From: Turritopsis dohrnii
Lineage: Eukaryota > Cnidaria > Hydrozoa > Anthoathecata > Oceaniidae
DNA: 64,000 nt
Assembly: GCA_027922465.2 (NCBI GenBank)
Contig: BQMF02000160.1
Coordinates: 682,001 to 746,000, forward strand
Direction of reading: 5' to 3'
The notes under the pieces were generated by a model, which was not told the DNA's origin, searched no databases, and was given only the letters and a program-made list of their open reading frames with translations. A program made the translations under genes and the position numbers. Below are positions 56,282 through 64,000 of the stretch, piece after piece. Within the stretch, counting starts at the first letter, position 1; each line of letters begins with the position of its first letter.

Positions 56282-59200
56282 TGAAAATGTATAACTTTGT
56301 CAAGAAAGAAAAATGCATAAACACTATGCTTTGTGGTTTTTTAATTGTTTCATTATTTTTTCATATCTTGTTCACATTGTTTGTAAAGAGGACATAACAT
56401 CCTTATAACAGGAGAAAATAAGATGTTTGTACATTGGAACTGTGTACATACCAACATCGAAACCAGCCCTTTTTATGTTTTTCTTAGCCATCGTCCTTAT
56501 ATCAGCAAGGTATGAGGTTTGGGTTTAATTTTGAGGGGAATGGAATAAAAAAAAGAAAAGCTTTGTTTGCTGTAAATGTTGATTTGTTCATTGAGGTTCT
56601 GGCTGTATATAAGAAGAGTCCGGTTGAGAAAGATCTTAACATCACTTTGCATATCAATAACCCGCGTTGCATAATATCTCAATGCGTTAGGGTCTGCTTC
56701 TTAAACCATATTCTTGACTAGAAATTCAAATCTACTTGCATTCATATAGCTACAATTATATCAGACCTGAAAGCTGTTAAGGACAATCCCTTCTTCAGAA
56801 TAATGCCATGTACTCCAATACTTTAAAAAAATTCTCTTATTGAATTTAGGACACCCGAGGTGAGTTGAGTCTTTAAAAATTTCTCCTCCTCCTCCTCACC
56901 CTACTACTATTCCAAGTTATAAACGATTTTGTGCAACGTTTACATAAAATTAAATTCGCAATTCGGGCCAAATTTGGGCTAAAACTCGAAAATTCAACAA
57001 ATTTCATTAAAATTTGCAAGGAGCACAATTGCAAGGTGCTGATTTCAAATTTGACAGTCATTTTTTCAGATTTCACCAAAATTGGTCAATTCGTTCCAAA
57101 TTTCGTTACCGACCAGAAATTTCCTGGACGACCAATAAACCTAATCCAAACCTTAAACCTTATAATTGGTCGTCGGATAAATGCTCCGGTTGGAAAATGT
57201 CCTTCGAGCTGTTAGCCACAGGGAAATTGTCGATCGGGTTATTGCCCTCAGAGAAGCGTCCGCCAGACAACTGTTTGGATACTGGCTAATGATTTTAAAC
57301 TTTCTTACCACCTTTCTCGTTTGTTAACTATCTGCACTGTCTTTATGTCTTTATGTTTTTATGTATTAAAGACAGTCCTCGTTTGTTAACTATTTGCACT
57401 GTCTCTACGTATTAAGGCCAGTTAAAAAGCAGTTATTTCGAACGGATTTTGGATTATTTTTTGTTTTTTATTTTTCGCAGAAGGCCCGTGTTTTTCTACA
57501 TAAACTTTATAGAAAAAATTAACAGTCCATCCATGCATAAAAAAATTCATTTCCTGGTGTTTTCTGATTAGACCCCATCACACTAACCAATCATTTTGAA
57601 ACATTTATCATTTGTCGAACTTCTTGGCCGTGCCCCTTACTCACTTTAGGTAAACTTTAGTAAGTATTTGTGTACATTACATTTGCTGCTACTGTTTTGA
57701 GCCGCCCCGCTCTTGTTACGGTAGCAGCAAAAGCGAAGTGATAGATATGGTATCAAAACACTCTACTACCTACTAGCTACTCCTCAGGCCGAAATGACAG
57801 TTATCCTATATAAACAGTTATCCTATATAAACAGTTATCCTATATAAACTTATTCAAACTTGGATTTTCAAATTTGTTCAATCACATCAGCGAATATTTA
57901 TCAAACATTTTATACAGACTATCTGGTAAGTTTAATATTATTTATATAAATATTTCAGATTTCCATTCAAGTTCATTAAATTAATCTACTTTACATTACG
58001 CCATACCAATTTGTTACCGTTGACTAAATGCAATTTCAATTCATATTTTTTCTCAACCTAAATTTTGTATTTTTCATTTATTCAGTTTGAAAATTATGAA
58101 TGTTACGAACACAAATCCTTATTTTAGAATCTGCAAGACTCCACTAGTAACGCAATATGTAAATTTCAATGAAGGCGGCCTTTTTTCGAAGGGTGTGCAT
58201 GTTTTTAAGCAGGACACAAGTCTCGCCATTATTTACTTTCCGGGTGTTAGCTCATGGAAACTTTTAAAATGGACATGTTCATTCTAAAAGATAGACAAAT
58301 GCATTTGCCTATCTATTCGATCCGAATTGAATGCCTAGGCTACGCTCCAGACTCTGCAAGACTCATCTCATAGTAAAATCTAATGAAGGAAAGCAACCCT
58401 CAAATTTTCAAGTTTTCACATACCCTTAGGTGAGAATTATTTTGTACTATCTCCAATTTCTTAAAAATGAGAAAATTAAGCTTTAAATTTCATAACCACT
58501 CAAAATCTTTAAGAAACCTTTCTATGGAAAATTACTTTTGAATACATCGTATTTGAACCCCTAACAAAACATTATTTCAAATTTGCTAGTGCCCACTTTC
58601 CTCCAGGGAAAGTTTGCAATTAGAGGTAGAAAAAAATAGTAGCGAAACAAGTGATATTTGGTATAATTATTTTCTTTTAATTTTTAATTTGCTCTTGCAA
58701 GTTCACCTTTAATTGAAGAAAAACATTTTAATCAGTACGAAAAACATCAATTTTCCTCTATGTTGCTTCTATGTATATCACTTGGAGTTGCTTGGGCACT
58801 CCAAAATCTTAATTTGGAATTTAAATTTGGAATTCTACAAATTCTCCTTAAAAGTCTTTGGGTTGAGCTGACTGTAAAATACAACAGCCGTGTTACATCT
58901 AAAAATGACAGCAGGGCTGAACGAAAAAAACGGTCGTGAAATTAAAGATGAAAAGGTAGCTGTTGTTTTTATTGACTTAGAAAATGTTATTACCTTGCCA
59001 AAATCTAATGTAGGAAACTTCGAATATAAATGAAAGCTATCACAATACAACTTGACAGGACATATTGTTCATAAAACAAGAGAGGGTATTGTGTGCTTTG
59101 GCATAAAGGCCATGCTAGAAGAGGAGGAAACGACATTTCCAGTACTACAACGTCAATGATGGAAAGAATTCTTAAGGATTTTCCTGCCATTAAAAAGTAA

Positions 59201-59712
59201 TACTTTGTTTTGACTCGTGCGTCGCACAAATTTGAAACAGTTATATGTCTGCTCTGTCCTTAAAGAGTTTATTATTCGACATTCAGAGAAAATTATAATC
59301 GAACAGAGATTTTGTGAAGCTGGTCATTCCAGCATTTAAGAATTTGGTAATGTTCATTGTGAAATTGACAGGGCTTTCTCTCTAGTTGAGATATTTTCTC
59401 CACTTTGGTTGGTTGGTGAATGCTACCAAATGTGAATCGAAAAGATCCTTTCCTGGTAATACAAATGTAATCATACTGCATTAAGAACTTCAGTCAAGTC
59501 AAAAACTCCAAACCATGTCTTCTATAAAGAAAAATTTACCGATCCTTTTAAACAGGCTAAACTAACCAAGAGTAAAAACACCAGAAAATCTACCAAAGTG
59601 TCTCCAGAAATCCCGTTTGCGAAAGTTATGAATACCCACCGATTCATTTCAAAGGCAAAAAATACAGTGACACATATCTGCCACCCATATTGAGCTGTTG
59701 AATAAGGATTTA
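56282..59712. other. intergenic, no supported gene
   Basis: Frames of 60-94 codons (56512, 56931, 57014, 58087, 59522 minus) have no recognisable motif or splice partners. Small local repeats occur: a CTCCTC run near 56883, a duplicated CTCGTTTGTTAACTAT near 57318 and 57378, and the three-unit TATAAA repeat listed separately. Confidence 0.4.
57797..57850 (+). repeat. three tandem 17-bp units containing TATATAAA
   Basis: ACAGTTATCCTATATAAA repeats three times. Each unit contains a TATA-box-like word, but no gene is seen just downstream, so I treat it as a simple tandem repeat. Confidence 0.8.
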
Positions 59713-59945
59713 TACTGTGCAGTAGAATCATGTCTACTGCGCAGTAAATAGATCTGTATTGCGTAGTTGTAAGGTCTCTACTGCGCAGTAAAGTCATACA
59801 TATACCGATGAAAATCCCAAATTTCTAACTTTACTGCGCAGTAGCAACAAACTTATTGCGCAGTAGTAGAATCTCTAGAGCATTTGTTTACTGCGCAGTT
59901 AGACATTTACTACTGCACAGTAGAGAATTTTTCTAATGCGCAGTA
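59713..59945. repeat. array of nine 12-bp palindromes on a 22-bp pitch
   Basis: TACTGCGCAGTA or close variants start at 59713, 59735, 59757, 59779, 59832, 59854, 59889, 59911 and 59934. Most steps are 22 bp (about two helical turns); the others are 53, 35 and 23. Sequence between the palindromes is not conserved. Four or more are perfect or one base off. A looser version (CTACTGAGCAGCAG) is at 60279. Confidence 0.85.
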
Positions 59946-60627
59946 AAACGATTTCTATGGAATAGTGGTTTAGAGCTGTTGCTAACTGTCACAAAAGCAA
60001 CTTCATCAATTGATAATAGCTGATTTTTTTTGGAAGAAGTAACAAGAAGAAAGGAAACTCGTTATATATCAAATGAAAGATTGAACTGTACTGTTTATGT
60101 GCACGAAAACATCTAAAAAAAGAAAGTTCTGACTTTTGATGTTTTGATGTTAAGCTGGTTTATTACTTTAACCGATCATAGGTTATAAAACAAACTAGAC
60201 ATTATTTACTCTCGTCATAAGCACACAATATCTCATATGCTTCAGGTATCGAGACGCTTTATATAAAGGGTAGTGCCTCTACTGAGCAGCAGAAATTTGA
60301 GTACCTCGTATCAACAACATGGAAAAAGCCGTATTTGTTTGGCTTTTGGAGATTTTTTTGGAGCACATACTAATTTTTACCGGGTTATAAGGAATAAGGA
60401 TAAAACAAGATAAGACCGCCGTTTAAAGGACATTTAACGCTTTTTTTGGAGAAAGCTCACGGAGAAGGAAAAGCTTGAAAACAATTGGGGCTCACTTTTT
60501 CCAAAAATGGAGATAGAACAAAATAATTCTCACCTAACGATATCAAACATTCAAAAGTACATTTTCTTTAATATTTTAAACTCATTGAAGTTAAACTGAA
60601 CTCATGAGAGAATGAATGTTAATCAAC
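59946..60627. other. intergenic, nothing recognised
   Basis: A+T-rich DNA with no supported frame or repeat limits. Confidence 0.4.
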
Positions 60628-61796
60628 TAAAGTACGTTTCAAATGAACTTGCACAGTTTTTATAAATGCTTGGCAAATTTGAAGGTTATGAGATTCTTCT
60701 TGCGCTGTGTCAAGACATAATCCTTTAAAGTCACTCAGGTCGCATATTTTAACATATTCACTCTGTTATGATTTCATTACTTTTTCGGGGGTAAGCAATG
60801 ATTTTTCCACTAAACGGCTCTATTCAACAGAATAATTACACATTTTAACTTCCCGTGTATAAGTCATAAATTTTTGTATTAATCCCAAAGGGATACTTTT
60901 ACAGTACACTGTATGGAGACAATGAATACAATAACATATACAGTGTGTTTCGTAATGTTGGAAATGGAAATTTTAAAGTTGTTTTTTTAAATGAATATAT
61001 CGAATTTTAAAATAACTTTTACATCAATGGAAAGCCATTTTCAAGCTCTTTCGGCTATTATATTTTTGTGAAAAATGAAAAAGTGGGTTTTGAAAAAATA
61101 AGGAAAATGTCATCGAAAAATGTAATTAAATTTTTAATGGTCGATTAACACGTAGTTTAATTACATCGTGCTTATTGTTTCAAAACACTGAGTCCATTCA
61201 AATTTTTTATTAATTTTATGTTTGCGTTGAGACCCCCAAATTGATATTTTAAAACATAAAAGTTTAACGTTTTTCGTGAACACACAGCTTAAATTTGTTT
61301 ATTGTTTTCCAAATTGCTGTCATTGTTTCAAAAAATCTTTTCTTTTCATTCACATCTTAATCGACCATTAAAAATTTAATGACATTTTTCCAATGCATTT
61401 CCCTTATTTTTTCATAAACCACTTTTTCATTTTTCACAAAAAACATGCTATCCGGAAGAACTTCAAAATGGCTTTCCAACAGTGTAAAAATTATTTTGAA
61501 ATTCGGTATATTCATTTAAAAAAACAGCTTTAAAATTTCCATTTCCAACATTACGAAACACACTGTACAAAGTTAAATGCTCACGTAGTCATTATATCTA
61601 ACGTATTCCCAATTATATTAGTTAATTACCTTCGCAGTTGCAAAATATATCACCCCGGGTTTTCATCAAATCCTTACAAGTTTGTAAACACGAGAAACAT
61701 GCAACTTAAGTTTAAAGGATTATATCTTGCGATCTATTTTACTTTTTTGAAAAATTATTTATAAAAACTGTGCAAGTTCATTTGAAACGTACTTTA
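60628..61796. mobile_element. DNA element with perfect 40-bp inverted ends
   Basis: 60628-60667 and 61757-61796 are exact inverted copies (TAAAGTACGTTTCAAATGAA...). The 1.17-kb interior carries no transposase frame and is itself split by a second element at 60941-61565. Confidence 0.85.
60941..61565. mobile_element. 625-bp palindromic MITE nested in the outer element
   Basis: Begins CAGTGTGTTTCGTAATGTTG and ends with its inverse, flanked by TA (60939-60940, 61566-61567). The arms are about 200 bp each (to about 61147 and from about 61355), with moderate divergence. No coding capacity. Confidence 0.88.
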
Positions 61797-62648
61797 GGTC
61801 TACATAAAATTGGGACTTTTAGTTACTTATGCTGAAAGTATTTTGATACTTGAAATTAGATATGTTTTTCTTGTTAGCAAAAACTCCGTTCAGATTTCGT
61901 TATTATCTCATCTTATTACGTTTGTTAGCTATCTATGCTATCTTTGTTCAAATCTATACTATCTTTGTTCACTACACTTTTTTTTATAAGAATTACACTA
62001 ATCAGCTCTCAAGCCTTATGTTCTTCAAAAGGTGCTTTGTTAGTAATAAACAGCTGCTCGTTCCCCGACCAATTCTCAATTGTTCTATTTCTACTAACAT
62101 TAGCATGGCGCAACCCTAACCTCTCCGTATAATAGTTCATTATCTTTAGATTTCTCTTGAAAAGGGATTGTGTTTTATGGAGTGGAGAAAATAATAATTG
62201 CTTAAAATCTTATATTTTTTCAGTGTTCAATTTCACGATTCTTTTATTAAGTCTTTCGACATGTTTTGGTGTTTTCTGTTTTCTGAGGTGTACAGCATGG
62301 ATACACTTTCCACTTACGATTCCGTGATTGTATTTTTAGTCACCTATTTTACGAGATTTCTGCACATCCTTTTCGAAATTAAAGCCGTAAAAAAACTTTT
62401 ACGCGAGTTGCTAGTCTATTATATAATAGCAAGTGTGTATCACACTTTTATTGTAGAGAGTGATAAAATTTTGTTGAATTTTAAGGTCAAAATCTTCTTA
62501 ATCGTGGTCATATTCTTCGTTAAGTCATGCGTGTTTTTACGATTATACGTGGCGTGACGTCAGTTTTTTAATCTACCACGGGGGAATCGTTGCATTGCAT
62601 CCCCAATCGAACGCGACGTTTTTGGGAAATATCTCTGGAACTAATAGA
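61797..62648. other. intergenic DNA with dispersed repeat copy D
   Basis: 62041-62150 is a minus-strand copy of the dispersed family (GTAATAAACAGCTGCTCGTT, TTAGCATGGCGCAACCCT). The 119-codon frame at 62198-62557 is rich in Phe/Ile/Val from A+T bias, and I do not support it. Confidence 0.5.
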
Positions 62649-62871
62649 CGTCTTTTAGGGTCCGCGATACTGGTGATCAGTGGCGGATCTAGAGGTATGT
62701 CGAAATTTGTGTAGGAGAGCATTAACGTAATTTGTGAATTCAATTTATATTACCAATGGGATTATTTGAACGCTTTTCTTTTATGGTTAGATTGCTAACA
62801 CTCTCCTACACAAATTTCGACATACCTCTAGATCCGCCACTGATCACCAGTATCGCGGACCCTAAAAGACG
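62649..62871. mobile_element. hAT-like MITE within a perfect 71-bp inverted repeat
   Basis: 62649-62719 and 62801-62871 are exact inverted copies around an 81-bp loop. The hAT-like terminus CAGTGGCGGATCTAG starts 29 bp inside the arm (62678) and its inverse ends at 62842. So 29 bp outside the element on each side are also inverted copies. The interior is homologous to the degraded copy at 12310-12614. Confidence 0.9.
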
Positions 62872-63110
62872 CCACTGGGTGATGGGGTGACGCAACATTT
62901 TGGCTTAATTTTTTTTGGTACTTATCAAAATCTTTGATTGACGCTATCTCTGCAACGGTTGGTCGTAGCGAAACGATCCCATGCATTTTTTTGTTCAGTT
63001 TTGCGAGCTCTACAACTTGGGTACCTTTTCCGTTTCCAACTCCCATATTGAAATTTTCGTCACGGGGTTTTGACACGGGAATGGTGAATTTGACACATCC
63101 TTTTCAAAGT
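62872..63110 (-). CDS. unrecognised protein-like frame, perhaps an exon remnant
   Basis: The minus-strand frame contains SKPRDENFNMGVGNGKGTQV, ELAKLNKKMHGIVSLRPTVA and FDKYQKKLSQNV. Its composition is more protein-like than the A+T-driven frames nearby. It runs directly into the inverted repeat at 62871, so it may be truncated by that insertion. No family recognised and no splice sites assigned. Confidence 0.3.
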
Positions 63111-64000
63111 TAAACTTGGTAAAAAATTTTACCCGGGTTACTAGTAGTTAATATATTTCGCACAATTATTGAATATAATAAAAATATATACCTACATCTA
63201 AAATCACTTACTAGTAAGGGAATTCACATCGTGAATTGTTCTTGTACCACGAGAAAATTCAAGCTCAGGCTCTTCTTAATTTAGAGCATTGATTTGAGTT
63301 TCAGGTTGCTTTAATTTTGTTCTTATTTAGTAAAAAAAGACGTGTATAAATATCTACATTTGCACTTCTTTTACTCGATCCTCAGTGAAAGGGTTTTCAA
63401 TACAAGCTTTTTTCATAAGAACAATGTTACAAGAGCACCATTCTCTCTCGAGCTACCAATAAATGCTTTAGTAAAATATTGTTGGCACTTGTTTCTTTTT
63501 TCATTTTCAATAATTGTGCGAGAATCAATGTGCGAAAGATGTTTCTAGAAAGGTTTAACTTTTTCATTTTACTGGAAGTTTCATTAATAAAAGCAAAGGT
63601 TGACTTAGATCTGAACCTAGTGAACAAAAGATCAAAATAAGAAGAAGTCAGACTGAAAAAAGCTAAAAAAAAATTAAGAATAGCCAGCCTGAGATCAGAT
63701 TTTACTGTTTGCTTCTGAGCTTAATTCGCTGATTCGACAGCCTCTGGTGGTACCAGCTTTGTTGAATCGCTGCAATTGAAAAGGTACATTGTGCGCTGAT
63801 GCCATTTACTAATATATGTATACAGCACACTGGTTAATACCTAATTTCAAATGTTATTTTATTTCATAGATCCCTCCTTTCCACAGCTTTTTTATTTCAT
63901 AGATCCCTCCTTTCCACAGCTTTTTTTATTGTGGTATTCGCTTTTTTGTGTTAAGTTATTCAAGTTAGCTAAGTCAGAATCATAGAATGGGTTTACTGAT
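63111..64000. other. right edge, no gene seen
   Basis: A+T-rich. A 33-bp unit (TTATTTCATAGATCCCTCCT followed by TTCCACAGCTTTTT) is duplicated in tandem at about 63860-63925. No supported frame. Confidence 0.45.

Noticed and set aside
56203..56397. 64-codon frame overlapping the second 10-Cys gene
   Set aside because: It is an out-of-frame reading of exon 3. The spliced frame keeps the ten-Cys pattern and ends at 56281.
57797..57850. Triple TATATAAA as a promoter
   Set aside because: No credible coding exon follows. The spacing is that of a simple 17-bp tandem repeat.
62198..62557. 119-codon open frame
   Set aside because: Composition is dominated by Phe, Ile, Val and Leu from A+T bias. It has no motif, no splice partner, and lies in transposon-rich DNA.

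Overview
The window is A+T-rich eukaryotic DNA with small, well-defined exons (GT-AG introns) and many transposon remnants. It fits a cnidarian, most likely a hydrozoan. This is inferred from the gene content (PAN-EGF-fibrinogen-related protein, thyroglobulin-1/Kunitz protein, HEPN-STAND-TPR gene, prokineticin/colipase-like small secreted proteins) and from repeat types common in such genomes. No rRNA, CRISPR or bacterial feature is visible, and no tRNA was identified by eye.

Layout. 0.1-4.7 kb: two inverted copies of a non-autonomous DNA element, one split by a LINE, then a second decayed LINE. 6.1-8.8 kb (+): a three-exon mitochondrial thioredoxin. 10.7-17.0 kb (-): a five-exon secreted PAN-EGF-EGF-fibrinogen-like protein. 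17.5-24.2 kb: repeat-rich DNA (13 x 27-bp tandem array, DIRS-like and LINE fragments, a run of 28 G, 62-64 bp repeats). 24.3-27.1 kb (-): a four-exon matrilysin-type matrix metalloproteinase. 30.5-44.3 kb (+): a 23-exon gene for a secreted 1574-residue protein with a VWA domain, ten thyroglobulin type-1 repeats, two Kunitz domains, Thr/Pro linkers and a Cys-containing C-terminal domain. 46.3-50.1 kb (+): a broken HEPN/P-loop NTPase/TPR gene. 52.5-54.0 and 55.4-56.3 kb (+): two tandem paralogues for 10-Cys secreted proteins. 56.3-64 kb: no convincing gene, but a phased palindrome array and several inverted-repeat elements.

How the genes relate. Four of the intact loci encode secreted or extracellular proteins. 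The metalloproteinase and the multi-domain protease-inhibitor-like protein are transcribed divergently with starts 3.4 kb apart. The most distinctive find is the ten-repeat thyroglobulin array: every repeat lacks the same two cysteines (the C3-C4 pair of the standard fold). The gene is built almost wholly of phase 1-1 exons and carries a recent tandem duplication of a linker+domain exon pair. The STAND-like gene looks like a dying member of an innate-immune-type family: it has a frameshift, an internal stop, further frame breaks in the TPR array and a TA-flanked transposon insertion. All spliced models were built by eye from splice signals, reading phase and domain fit. They have no transcript support.
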